DNA of 17,059 nt, taken from Alphaproteobacteria bacterium (GTDB lineage: Bacteria > Pseudomonadota > Alphaproteobacteria > Rhodobacterales > Rhodobacteraceae). This document shows, piece after piece, positions 5,861 to 15,000 of this stretch (its first letter is position 1; the number at the start of each line of letters is the position of its first letter). The notes beneath the pieces are model-generated. The model saw nothing but the letters and a program-made list of their open reading frames with translations, had not been told where the DNA came from and searched no databases. The position numbers and the translations under genes are program-made. The stretch covers positions 1 to 17,059 of the forward strand of contig JAJRUE010000306.1 of assembly GCA_024277955.1 (NCBI GenBank), given 5' to 3'.

Positions 5861-6454
5861 GTGAACAGGTTCATCTACACGATCGAGGGTCTGAGTGTCT
5901 GGGTGGGGCGCGCCTTTGGCTGGTGCATCCTGATCCTGACGCTTTCGGTATCCTACGAAGTCTTCGTGCGCTACGTGCTGAATTCGCCCACGGTCTGGGC
6001 GTTTGACATGATGGTGCAGATGTATGGCGCGCTGTTCCTGATGGCAGGGCCTTACGCGCTGGCGCAGGACAGCCACGTGCGCGGCGACGTGCTGTACCGG
6101 CTGTTTTCGGTGCGCTGGCAGGCGCGGCTGGATTTCTTCCTGTATCTGATCTTCTTCTTTCCCGGCATGCTGGCGCTGTTCTGGTTCGGCTGGGAAATCG
6201 CCGCCGACAGCTGGCGCTACAAGGAAGTCAGCTGGAACAGCCCCGCGCGCATCCAGGTCTACTACTTCAAGACGCTGATCCCGTTGGCCGGTTTCCTGCT
6301 GATCCTGCAGGGGTTTGCCGAACTGGCGCGCTGCTGGATCGCGATCAGGACCGGCAAGTGGCCGGACCGGCTGGACGACGTGAAAGAAACCGAGGACCTG
6401 TTGATGGACATCCAGGAACACGACCTCGAAATCCAAAAGCAAACGCAGCCCTGA
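5861..6454 (+). CDS. TRAP transporter small membrane subunit (DctQ family)
   Basis: This 197-residue inner-membrane protein has four hydrophobic segments, roughly 13-38, 47-70, 88-115 and 130-155, typical of DctQ. DctQ pairs with the large subunit and helps dock the binding protein. Family features include the EVFVRYVLNSPTVWAFD segment after the first helix and a soluble C-terminal tail rich in Glu/Asp. A GTG start at 5861 is preferred because GGTGGGA sits 6-7 nt upstream; a GTG four codons earlier (5849) is possible. It lies between the binding-protein and large-subunit genes on the same strand. Confidence 0.88.
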   Translation: MNRFIYTIEGLSVWVGRAFGWCILILTLSVSYEVFVRYVLNSPTVWAFDMMVQMYGALFLMAGPYALAQDSHVRGDVLYRLFSVRWQARLDFFLYLIFFFPGMLALFWFGWEIAADSWRYKEVSWNSPARIQVYYFKTLIPLAGFLLILQGFAELARCWIAIRTGKWPDRLDDVKETEDLLMDIQEHDLEIQKQTQP

Positions 6455-6494
6455 TCCCTGAACGGGACGGGATATTCGGGACAGTGAGACACTC

Positions 6495-7856
6495 ATGACA
6501 GACCCTCAAGTTGCCATTCTCATGCTCACCCTGTTCATCGGGCTGGTGCTGCTTGGCTTTCCGATCGCCTTCACGCTGCTCGCGATGGGCGTGGGCTTTG
6601 GCTACTACGCCTACTGGCACTCGCCCGAGAGCATCTCGGAGATCTTCGACAACAACATCTTCTACCTGCTGAACCAGAACACCTATTCGGTGATGGAAAA
6701 CGATACCCTGGTGGCGATCCCGCTGTTCCTGTTCATGGGATATGTGGTGGAGCGCGCCAATATCGTGAACCGGCTGTTCTATTCGCTGCAGATGGCGGCA
6801 CGCAACCTGCCCGGCTCGATGGCGATCGCGGCGCTGATCACCTGCGCGGTGTTCTCGACGGCCTCGGGCATCGTTGGCGCGGTGGTGACGCTGATGGGGC
6901 TGCTGGCCTTTCCGGCGATGGCCACCGCCGGTTATGACAAGAAATTCGCGGCCGGGGTGATCTGCGCCGGCGGCACGCTGGGCATCCTGATCCCGCCGTC
7001 GATCATGCTGATCGTCTACGCGGCCATCGCCGAACTTTCGCCGCTGCGCCTTTACGCCGCCGCCATGTTCCCCGGCATGATGCTGGCCGGGCTCTATATC
7101 GCCTATGTGATCATCCGCGTCTATTTCAACCCGGCGATCGCGCCCAAGCCGCGCGCCGAAGACGTGCCGCCGCCGAAAAAGATCTACCTCGACCTGCTGA
7201 TTTCCTTCGTGCCGCTGACGGCGCTGATCATGCTGGTGCTCGGCTCGATCCTGGGCGGGCTGGCGACCCCGGCCGAAGCCGCCGCCATGGGCGCCATGGG
7301 CGGGCTGGTGCTGGCGGCGATCTACCGGTCGCTCAGCTGGAAAAAGGTCAAGGAAAGCGTGTTCCTGACCGCCAAGGCCACGGCGATGGTCTGCTGGCTG
7401 TTCGTCGGCTCGTGGACCTTTGCGTCGGTGTTTTCGTATCTGGGCGGTCACGACGTGATCAAGGACTGGGTGCTGGCGATGGACCTGAAGCCCTGGCAGT
7501 TCCTGGTGATCGCGCAGCTGATCATCTTCTTCCTGGGCTGGCCGCTGGAATGGTCGGAAATCCTGGTGATCTTCGTGCCGATCTTTCTGCCGATGCTCGA
7601 TATCTTCGGGGTCAACCCGTATTTCTTCGCCATGCTGATCGCGCTGAACCTGCAGACCTCGTTCCTGACGCCGCCCATGGCCATGTCGGCCTATTACCTG
7701 AAGGGGGTGTTGAAGAAGGAAATCGAGCTGATGGACATTTTCCGCGGGATCATGCCCTATCTTGGCATCGTGCTGCTGTCGATGGTGCTGCTCTACCAGT
7801 TCCCCGGCATCGCGCTGTGGCTGCCTGACTACCTGTTCGGAGAATACATCCAGTGA
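6495..7856 (+). CDS. TRAP transporter large permease subunit (DctM family)
   Basis: This 453-residue, highly hydrophobic protein with about 12 membrane segments forms the Na+-coupled transport channel. Family-typical stretches include FLFMGYVVERANI, ASGIVGAVVTLMGLLAFPAM, the GTLGILIPPSIMLIVYA loop and a LTPPMAMSAYYLKGV segment near the C-terminus. Length is normal for DctM. It follows the small subunit by 40 nt. Its TGA stop shares one base with the ATG of the amidase gene (TGATG), so transport and hydrolysis are probably produced together. Confidence 0.92.
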   Translation: MTDPQVAILMLTLFIGLVLLGFPIAFTLLAMGVGFGYYAYWHSPESISEIFDNNIFYLLNQNTYSVMENDTLVAIPLFLFMGYVVERANIVNRLFYSLQMAARNLPGSMAIAALITCAVFSTASGIVGAVVTLMGLLAFPAMATAGYDKKFAAGVICAGGTLGILIPPSIMLIVYAAIAELSPLRLYAAAMFPGMMLAGLYIAYVIIRVYFNPAIAPKPRAEDVPPPKKIYLDLLISFVPLTALIMLVLGSILGGLATPAEAAAMGAMGGLVLAAIYRSLSWKKVKESVFLTAKATAMVCWLFVGSWTFASVFSYLGGHDVIKDWVLAMDLKPWQFLVIAQLIIFFLGWPLEWSEILVIFVPIFLPMLDIFGVNPYFFAMLIALNLQTSFLTPPMAMSAYYLKGVLKKEIELMDIFRGIMPYLGIVLLSMVLLYQFPGIALWLPDYLFGEYIQ

Positions 7857-9199
7857 TGCATCCGCGCGCCCATACGCCCCCCAACGCGCTCAGCGCGCGC
7901 GAGGCGATGCGGCTGATGAAAAAGGGCCTGCTGAGCTCCGAGGAACTGGTCGCCGCCTGCCTGGCGCGGATCGACGAAACCGAAGCCCAGATCGGCGCCT
8001 GGGCGCAGCTGGACCGCGACGCGGCGCTGGCGCAGGCGCGCGAAGCCGACCGCATCCGCAAGGCCGGCCGCCCGGTGGGGGCGCTGCACGGGGTGCCGGT
8101 GGGGCTCAAGGACATCATCGACACCCGCGACCTGCCCACCGAATGCGCCAGCCCGGTGCTGGCCGGCCGCCAGCCCGAGGCGGACGCGGCGCTGGTGGAC
8201 CGGCTGCGCGAGGCGGGCGCGGTGATCATGGGCAAGACGGTGACCACCGAGTTCGCCTTCATGAACCCGGCGCCGACGCGCAACCCGCACGACCCCCCAC
8301 GCAGCCCCGGCGGGTCGTCTTCGGGATCGGCCGCGGCGGTGGCTGCCTGGCATGTGCCCCTGGCCGTGGGCACCCAGACCAACGGTTCGGTGATCCGCCC
8401 GGCCTCGTTTTGCGGCACTTTCGGCTTCAAGCCGACGCGCGGCGTGATCTCGCGGCGCGGCGTGTGGGAAATGTCGGCGTCGCTGGACCAGGTGGGAGTG
8501 TTCGCGCGCGAGTTGCAGGATGCGGCGCTGCTGGCCGATGTTCTGGCCGGCTATGACCCGGCCGATGCCGCGTCCTACCCGCGGCCGCGCCCGAAGATGC
8601 TCAAGGGCAGCCGGGCCGATGTCCCGGTGGAACCGAATTTCGCCTGGCTCGACATGCCCTGGCACGACCGCCTGTCGGACGACGTGCGCGCCGGCCACGA
8701 AGAGCTGATCGACGCGCTCGGCGACAAGATCGACCGTTTCCCGCCGCATGAAAAGCTGGTGGCGCTGGTGGGCGTGCACGCAACGATCCAGGACTATGAA
8801 ATCTGGCGCCGCCACGAAAAGCTGTTCGTCGATAACTGGGGCCAGCTGTCGGCGCGTCTGCGCGAAACCCTGGAACGGGCCAAGACCATCCCCGACGACG
8901 CCTACGAAGAGGCGCTGCAGGTCAAGGCCAGCGCCGAAGCGTTTTTTCGCGATTTCTTCAATGACTACGACGCGATTCTTGTCCCCTCGGCCGCCGGCGA
9001 AGCGCCGCCGCTGGAGGCGGGCACCACGGGCGACCCGGTCTTTTGCACGCTCTGGTCGCTTTGCGGTCTGCCGTCGATGTCGCTGCCGCTGCTGGTCGGC
9101 GAAAACGGCCTGCCGGTCGGGGTGCAGCTGATCGGCGGCGCCGAGGAAGACGACCGGCTGATGCGCACCGCGAACTGGCTGCTGGACACCTTGCAATGA
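7856..9199 (+). CDS. Amidase-signature family hydrolase
   Basis: This 447-residue cytoplasmic enzyme has the Ser-cisSer-Lys triad: K85 in PVGLKDIID, cis-Ser S154 in SPGGSSSGSA and nucleophile S178 in GTQTNGSVIRPASFCG. The K-S-S spacing, with 24 residues between the two serines, matches the family. Members hydrolyse a range of amides; a GatA role is unlikely because no gatB/gatC is nearby and the gene sits in a catabolic operon. The residue before the nucleophile Gly is Asn (TNGS), a departure from the common TGGS. The start at 7856 overlaps the permease stop by one base; a GTG one codon earlier is less likely. The substrate is presumably what the TRAP system imports or a derivative of it. No signal peptide is seen. 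Confidence 0.9.
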   Translation: MHPRAHTPPNALSAREAMRLMKKGLLSSEELVAACLARIDETEAQIGAWAQLDRDAALAQAREADRIRKAGRPVGALHGVPVGLKDIIDTRDLPTECASPVLAGRQPEADAALVDRLREAGAVIMGKTVTTEFAFMNPAPTRNPHDPPRSPGGSSSGSAAAVAAWHVPLAVGTQTNGSVIRPASFCGTFGFKPTRGVISRRGVWEMSASLDQVGVFARELQDAALLADVLAGYDPADAASYPRPRPKMLKGSRADVPVEPNFAWLDMPWHDRLSDDVRAGHEELIDALGDKIDRFPPHEKLVALVGVHATIQDYEIWRRHEKLFVDNWGQLSARLRETLERAKTIPDDAYEEALQVKASAEAFFRDFFNDYDAILVPSAAGEAPPLEAGTTGDPVFCTLWSLCGLPSMSLPLLVGENGLPVGVQLIGGAEEDDRLMRTANWLLDTLQ

Positions 9200-9233
9200 C
9201 CCGTTCGCACAGAAAACACGAAGGAGTGGACCC

Positions 9234-9464
9234 ATGCTGGACAGACTGACCACGATCATCGTCGCGGCGATTGCCACTTTCCTGGTCGTCGGTTTCATTA
9301 CCGGCCTCGCCTGGAGCATTTCGGTCGGTTTCGCGGGGTTCTGGGGCGGGTTGCCGTTCTGGGTGATCGCGGTGTCGGTGCTGGCGATGGCGCTCTACGA
9401 TTTCTGGGAAGAGACCATTCGCAAGGACAAGAAAAGCGACAAGACCGGCGGCAAGAAATCCTAG
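9234..9464 (+). CDS. Small two-helix inner-membrane protein of unknown function
   Basis: This 76-residue protein has a hydrophobic helix at about 7-29 (TIIVAAIATFLVVGFITGLA) and a second at about 37-56 (GLPFWVIAVSVLAMALYDFW). A Lys/Asp-rich tail follows, KDKKSDKTGGKKS. A good ribosome site (AAGGAG) lies 8 nt before the ATG. It is 34 nt after the amidase and 10 nt before the dehydrogenase gene, so it is part of the operon. I do not recognise a family. Its size and position suggest an accessory subunit of the transporter or an anchor for a cytoplasmic enzyme, but this is inference. Confidence 0.75.
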   Translation: MLDRLTTIIVAAIATFLVVGFITGLAWSISVGFAGFWGGLPFWVIAVSVLAMALYDFWEETIRKDKKSDKTGGKKS

Positions 9465-9474
9465 GTCGCGGCGG

Positions 9475-10437
9475 ATGGCTGGCAAACCGGCATTGTGGAT
9501 CACCCGGCGTTTGTCGGACGCGACGCTCGCGCGGGCCGCGCGCGACTACGAGGTGACGATCAACCACGAGGACCGCACCTGGTCCGGCGATGAAATCGTG
9601 GCGCGCAGCGCCGATTTCGATGCGATCATGCCGTGCCATTCGGAAATCTTCGACGCCGATGTGGCGGCGCGCCTGTCCGAGCACGTCAAGATCATCGCCA
9701 ACCATTCGGTCGGGGTGGATCACTGCGACCTGCCGGCGCTCAAGGCGCGCGGCATCACCGTCACCAACACGCCGGACGTGCTGTCGGACGCCACCGCCGA
9801 ACTGGCGCTGCTGCTGATGCTGGGCGCGGCGCGGCGCGCGGTGGAAGGCGATCGCCTGGTGCGCGAAGGCCGCTGGGACAGCTGGTCGCCGGCCTTCATG
9901 GTGGGCAAGCAGGTCAGCGGCGCGCGGCTGGGCATCGTCGGCATGGGCCGGGTCGGTCAGGCGATGGCGCGCAACGCCCGCGGCCTGGGGATGGAGCTGC
10001 ATTACCACAACCGCACCCGCCTGCCCGAAGACCGCGAACACGGGGCGATCTGGCACGAAAGCCTGGACAGCCTGCTTGCGGTTTCGGATTTCCTGTCGCT
10101 CCACTGCCCGGCTACCCCAGAGACCGCCGGGCTGATGAACGCAGAGCGCCTGACCAGGCTGCCCGCGGGCGCGGTTCTGGTCAACACGGCACGCGGCGCG
10201 TTGGTGGACGAAGCGGCGCTGCTGGAGGCGATCCGTTCGGGCCATCTGGCGGCGGCGGGGCTGGACTGTTTCGCCCATGAACCAGGCGGCAACCCGGCAT
10301 TTGCGGCGCATGAAAACATCTTCATGCTGCCCCATATCGGCAGCGCCACGCGGCGCACCCGCGACGCGATGGGCGCGCGCGCGCTGGACAATCTGGATGC
10401 GTTTTTCGCCGGCAAGCGGCCGCGAGACCAGATGTAG
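9475..10437 (+). CDS. D-isomer-specific 2-hydroxyacid dehydrogenase (glyoxylate/hydroxypyruvate reductase type)
   Basis: This 320-residue cytoplasmic NAD(P)-dependent oxidoreductase interconverts 2-oxo acids and D-2-hydroxy acids. The dinucleotide motif is GMGRVG (156-161). The catalytic Arg, Glu and His are R240 in VNTARGALVDE, E269 in CFAHEP and H287 in LPHIGSAT. After the second Rossmann strand the sequence YHNRT puts an Arg at 180 where an acidic residue usually selects NAD, so NADP(H) is likely. Length and motifs fit GRHPR/GhrB-type reductases. It is the last gene of the TRAP/amidase run, which suggests it acts on the acid released or imported. The ATG follows a weak GGCGG ribosome site. 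Confidence 0.9.
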   Translation: MAGKPALWITRRLSDATLARAARDYEVTINHEDRTWSGDEIVARSADFDAIMPCHSEIFDADVAARLSEHVKIIANHSVGVDHCDLPALKARGITVTNTPDVLSDATAELALLLMLGAARRAVEGDRLVREGRWDSWSPAFMVGKQVSGARLGIVGMGRVGQAMARNARGLGMELHYHNRTRLPEDREHGAIWHESLDSLLAVSDFLSLHCPATPETAGLMNAERLTRLPAGAVLVNTARGALVDEAALLEAIRSGHLAAAGLDCFAHEPGGNPAFAAHENIFMLPHIGSATRRTRDAMGARALDNLDAFFAGKRPRDQM

Positions 10438-10441
10438 GGCC

Positions 10442-10464
10442 GGGCCGCATTCGCCCTGCGGCCC
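10442..10464 (+). terminator. Hairpin after the dehydrogenase gene (probable operon end)
   Basis: GGGCCGCA (10442-10449), a 7-nt loop, and TGCGGCCC (10457-10464) form a strong 8-bp stem starting 4 nt after the stop codon. It has no T-run, so termination may be Rho-assisted, or the hairpin may only stabilise the 3' end. Confidence 0.5.
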
Positions 10465-10477
10465 AGGCGCTGCTCCG

Positions 10478-10540
10478 GGGTGCGACGGCTTGTCGCATCC
10501 CGAGTTTGTTATTATTCTATAACTAATGCGTGTCGCACCC
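10478..10540 (+). promoter_or_regulatory. Promoter/operator region of the RND efflux operon
   Basis: An AT-rich core at 10505-10525 (containing TATTCT at 10513-10518 and TATAAC at 10518-10523) lies in otherwise GC-rich DNA. TTGTCG (10490-10495) can serve as -35 with a 17-nt spacer to TATTCT. TGTCGCATCC (10491-10500) and TGTCGCACCC (10531-10540) are repeated exactly 40 bp apart on either side. GGGTGCGAC (10478-10486) is their inverted copy, forming TGCGAC-5 nt-GTCGCA with the first. This looks like an operator for a repressor; no regulator gene is adjacent. Confidence 0.5.
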
Positions 10541-10568
10541 GACAGGGGTCTCTGCCGCTCGAAACCGG

Positions 10569-10588
10569 GGGCATGCGGGCGCATGCCC
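10569..10588 (+). other. Leader hairpin upstream of the RND membrane fusion gene
   Basis: GGGCATGC (10569-10576), loop GGGC, GCATGCCC (10581-10588): a perfect 8-bp stem in the predicted 5' untranslated leader, 61 nt before the start codon. It could influence message stability; no riboswitch class is recognised. Confidence 0.5.
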
Positions 10589-10649
10589 AGGCCGCTGCGC
10601 CTGTTGACGGCCGGCCTCTGCGGCCCCCTGTCCGAAACCGGAGCCTGCC

Positions 10650-12092
10650 ATGAAAACTGCCCTTCGTCTGTTGCTGATCACCGTGCCGCTTGCGGCTCTG
10701 GGGGCGGCCTTTCTGGCCTATGTCATCACCAACCGTCCCGAACCGGTGCGCATCGACATCGCCGAGCTCGCCACACCGGTGCGGGTGATCCAGACGGTGC
10801 CGGCAGACCTGCCGGTGCGGGTGACGGCCTACGGTCTGGTGCGCCCGACCCGCGTGCTGGAAGCCATTGCTCAGGTCGGCGGCACCGCCGAATGGGTCGA
10901 CCCGGCGCTGAAAAGCGGGGCGATCCTGCCCGCCGGGCGGGTTTTCCTGCGGCTGTCGCAGTCTGACTATGCGCTGGCCGTCGCCCAGGCCCAGGCCAAT
11001 ATCCGCGCGACCAGGGCCAAGCTGGCCGAACTGAACGTGTCCGAGCAGAACCAGACCGCGTCGCTGGACCTGGAGCGCATGCTGCTGGACATCCGCAAGG
11101 CCGACCAGGAACGCACCGCCAAGCTCGTTGAACGCGGCGCCGCCAGCACCACCGCGCTGGACCAGGCGCGCGCCGCCTGGCTGGCGCAGCGCCAGAAGGT
11201 GCTGAACCTGGAAAACGGTCTGGCGCTCTTGCCGACCCAGCGCCAGGTGCTGATCGAACAGATCGCGGTCTATGAAACCACGCTCAAGACCGCCCGGCTG
11301 AACCTTGAGCGGACCGACCTTTCGCTGCCGTTCACCGGGCGCGTCGCCAGGGTCGCGGTCGAGACCGGCCAGTTCGTGCGGCAGGGCCAGGTGGTCGCGG
11401 TGTTCGACGGCATCGGCTCGGCCGAGGTGGAGGCCCGGGTTTCGCTGTCGGAAATGGCGGCGCTGACCCGACCGGCGGCCGATGGTGCCGCGCGCGATGC
11501 GGCGGCGCAGCCGCGGGGCGACGACCAGGCCCGGACACAGGCCGATGCCGCCGCCCATGGCGACCTGCTGGACCCGCTGCTGCTTGAACGCCGCCTGAAA
11601 GACCTTGGCCTGCGGGCCGAACTGCGGTTGAATGTCGGCGGCCAGGTGCTGCGCTGGCCGGGCCGGGTCGACCGTCTGAGCGATGCGATCGACCAGAAGA
11701 CCGGCACGCTGGGCATGATCGTGCGCGTCGACGACGCCTATTCGTCCGCGGCCCCCGGCGCCAAGCCGCCCCTGACCAAGGGCATGTTCGTCGAGGTCGC
11801 CCTGACCGGGCCCGAAAACCGCGGCATCATCGTGCCGCGCAGCGCCTTGCGCGATGGCAAGGTGATGGTCGCCGACGATGAAGACCGGCTGCGCCTGGTG
11901 CCGGTGCGCGCGGCGCGCCTGCAAGATGACGTGGCGCTGATCGCGGCCGGGCTGGAACCCGGCGTGCGGGTGGTTGTCAGCGATCTGTCGCCCAGGGTGC
12001 CGGGCCAGCTGCTGACCCCGATGCGCGACGAAGACCTGGAAGCGCGGCTGGCGGCGCAGGCCGCCGCCGGCCAGCCGGAGCGCGCCAAATGA
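10650..12092 (+). CDS. RND efflux membrane fusion protein (periplasmic adaptor)
   Basis: The 480-residue adaptor would link the inner-membrane RND pump to an outer-membrane channel. It has one N-terminal membrane segment (about 5-27), then a barrel/lipoyl half (GGTAEWVDPALKSGAILPAG). A long alpha-helical hairpin with coiled-coil character follows (about 108-215, rich in Ala, Gln, Glu, Lys), then the second lipoyl half (LSLPFTGRVARVAVETGQFV) and barrel domains. An unusual Ala/Asp-rich linker (about 273-305) interrupts the beta-barrel domain. The ATG follows CCGGAG, and its stop overlaps the permease start by 4 nt (ATGA). No outer-membrane TolC-type gene is in the window, so a shared channel is presumed. 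The substrate is unknown. Confidence 0.9.
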   Translation: MKTALRLLLITVPLAALGAAFLAYVITNRPEPVRIDIAELATPVRVIQTVPADLPVRVTAYGLVRPTRVLEAIAQVGGTAEWVDPALKSGAILPAGRVFLRLSQSDYALAVAQAQANIRATRAKLAELNVSEQNQTASLDLERMLLDIRKADQERTAKLVERGAASTTALDQARAAWLAQRQKVLNLENGLALLPTQRQVLIEQIAVYETTLKTARLNLERTDLSLPFTGRVARVAVETGQFVRQGQVVAVFDGIGSAEVEARVSLSEMAALTRPAADGAARDAAAQPRGDDQARTQADAAAHGDLLDPLLLERRLKDLGLRAELRLNVGGQVLRWPGRVDRLSDAIDQKTGTLGMIVRVDDAYSSAAPGAKPPLTKGMFVEVALTGPENRGIIVPRSALRDGKVMVADDEDRLRLVPVRAARLQDDVALIAAGLEPGVRVVVSDLSPRVPGQLLTPMRDEDLEARLAAQAAAGQPERAK

Positions 12093-15000
12093 TCCGCTAT
12101 TTCGCCGAACACAGGACGGCGTCCAACCTGTTGATGGCCCTGTTCCTGATCACCGGGTTTCTGGCGGCCCCGTCGCTGCTGCGCGAGACCTTTCCAAAGG
12201 CCGATCCCAACGAAGTCGAGGTCAGCGTAGTCTACCCCGGCGCCCGGCCCGAAGATGTCGAAAGCGCCATTTGCGAACGTATCGAAAGCGCGCTGGATGC
12301 GGTGACCGACATTCAGCGCCAGTCCTGCGAAGCGCGCGAAGGTCTGGCGCGGGCGGTGGTGAAAATGCGCGAGGGCGCCAATTTTCAGAGCTTCAGCGCC
12401 GATGTCAGCGCCGAGATCGAAGCCATCGACGATTTCCCCGACCGGGCCGAAGCACCCCGCACCCGGGCGCTCGGGCTGACCGAATTCGTCGCTTCGGTGG
12501 CGCTGACCGGCCCCGAATCGCGCCAGGATCTGCAGCAGATGGCCGACGATCTGCGCACCCGGATGCTGCGTTTCGGCGGAATCCCGCGGGTCGAGATCCG
12601 CGGGTTCGCCACCTCGGAGCTGCGCGTCGGGCTGCGCGACGAAGCGCTGCGCCGCTACGGGCTGTCGGTGTCGGACGTGGCGCGCGCGATCGAGGCGGCC
12701 AGCATTGACCTGCCGGCGGGCAGTATCGAGGCGCGCGACGAAACCATGCTGATCCGCGTGGCCGAAGAACGCCGCACCCACGACCGGCTGGCCGACCTGG
12801 TGCTGATTTCCACCCCCGAGGGCGGGCGCGTCCGGCTGGGCGAGATCGCGACCATCACCAGGGGGTTCGTGCACGACAACGACCGCATCATCTTTGACGG
12901 TCGCCCGGCGGCCATTCTCGATGTGACCAAGACCCGGGCCGAGGACAGTCTGGACGTGATCGACGCGCTCAAGGATTTCGTCGCCCGGGAACGCGCCCGG
13001 CTGCCGGCGGACGTGACGCTGGAAATCACTTCGGACGGAGCTTCGGTGGTGCGTGACCGGCTGAAGCTGGTGGTGGTGAACGGCGTGCAGGGGCTGGGGC
13101 TGGTGTTCCTGGTTCTGTGGCTGTTTTTCGGGCTCAGGTTTTCCTTTTGGGTGGCGATGGGCCTGCCGGTGTCGCTGGCGGGCGGCATCGCGCTGATGGC
13201 GCTGGCGGGCTATTCGCTGAACCTGATGACCACGCTTGGCCTGCTGATCGTCATCGGCCTGCTGATGGACGACGCCATCGTGATCGCCGAAAACATCGCC
13301 CGCAAGCGCGAACAGGGGCTTGCCCCCGCCGAAGCCGCGATCCAGGGCGCGGGCCAGGTGTTTTCCAACGTGCTGGCGTCGTTTCTGACCACGGCGATGA
13401 TCTTCGGGTCGCTGGCGTTCCTGGCCGGCGATCTGGGCGTGGTTCTCAGGGTGGTGCCGGTGGTGATGCTGTTCGTGCTGTCGGTGTCGCTGATCGAAGC
13501 CTTCCTGATCCTGCCGCGCCACCTTTTGCACAGCCTCGAAACGCCGCGCCGCGAAGGCGGTGTGCGCCACCGGGTCGAGCAGTCCATGGACTTCGTGCGC
13601 GAACGCCTGGTCGGCCCGCTGGTCGATCTGGGCATCCGCTGGCGCTACGTGGTCAGCGGGCTGACGCTGGCGGCGCTGCTGGTTTCGGCGGCGATGCTGG
13701 CGGGCGGCTGGCTGAAGTTCACCGCCTTTCCGGAACTGGACGGCGACACCGTGGTGGCGCGCGTGCTGCTGCCCCAGGGCACACCGGCGTCGCGCACCGA
13801 AGAGGTGATCGACCGGCTGGTCGCGGGGCTTTGGCAGGTCAACGACGACATGGCCCCCAGCCAGCCCGGCGGCGCCGACCTGGTGCGCCATGTGACGGTG
13901 TTTTACGGCGTCAACCGCGATGCGTTCGAAAGCGGCGCCCATGTGGCGACGATCAGCGCCGACCTGCTGCCGTCGGCCGAACGCAGCCTGCGCCCGGACG
14001 AAGTGATGGCCCGCTGGCGCGCCGCCGTCGGGCCTCTGGCCGACGTGATCGCGCTCAAGTTCGACGAGCCAACCATCGGCCCGGCGGGGATCGACATCGA
14101 CATGCGGCTGAAGGGCGACGACCTGGCGCGGCTCAAGGCGGCTTCGGTCGAGCTGCAGGACTGGCTGTGGCGCTACCAGGGGGTGACCTCGGTGATGGAC
14201 GACCTGCGGCCGGGCAAGCGCGAATTGCAGGTCACGCTGACCAGTGCCGCCGGCCCGATGGGGATCACCGCCGCGATGGTCGCCGACCAGCTGCGCGCGG
14301 CCTACAGCGGCCTGACCACCAATCAGCTGCAGATCGACGGGCGGCGGGTCGAGGTCAACGCCCTGCTGGCCGATGCCGACCGCAGCGCGCCACGCCGCTT
14401 TGACGGTTTCCAGGTGACGCGCCCGGACGGCACCGAGGTGCCGCTTGCGCTGGTGGCCAAGGTCGAGATCGGCCGCGGCAACGCCCGCATCAACCACGAA
14501 AACGGCCAGCGCGCGGTGACGGTGCAGGGCGTGATCGACACCCGCATCGCCAATGCCAACGCCATCGTCGGGGACACGCTGGCGCGTTTCATGCCCGACC
14601 TGCTGGCGCGCTACCCGGACCTGACGCTGGATGTGGAAGGCCAGCGCGCCGAAGCGACCAAGACGCAGAAATCCATGCTCAGGGGGTTCGCGGTGGGGCT
14701 GGTCGGGGTGTTCCTGCTGCTCAGCCTGCAGTTCCGGTCCTTTGTCGAGCCGGTGGTGGTGATGCTGATCATCCCGCTGTCGCTGATCGGCCCGATCTGG
14801 GGGCACCTGGCGATGGGGCTCGATTTCTCGATGCCCTCGATGCTGGGGTTCGTGGCGCTGGCGGGCGTGGTGGTGAACAACTCGATCCTGCTGGTGGATT
14901 TCGTCAAGCACGAGCACGGCGCGTCACTGACCGTGGCCGAGGCGGCGGCGCGCGCGGCCCGGGCGCGGTTCCGGGCGATCTTTCTGACCTCGCTGACCAC

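Noticed and set aside
7829..9319. Long minus-strand open frame opposite the amidase gene
   Set aside because: No domain or ribosome site, and it spans the whole of a well-supported plus-strand gene with catalytic residues.
10526..10966. Plus-strand open frame starting just after the RND promoter core
   Set aside because: It has no ribosome site, a Cys/Pro/Arg-rich random-looking product and overlaps the adaptor gene out of frame.
11738..14917. Minus-strand open frame of over 1000 codons opposite the RND genes
   Set aside because: It is rich in His, Gln, Arg and Gly without domains and mirrors the plus-strand codon bias of the RND genes; it is a high-GC antisense shadow.
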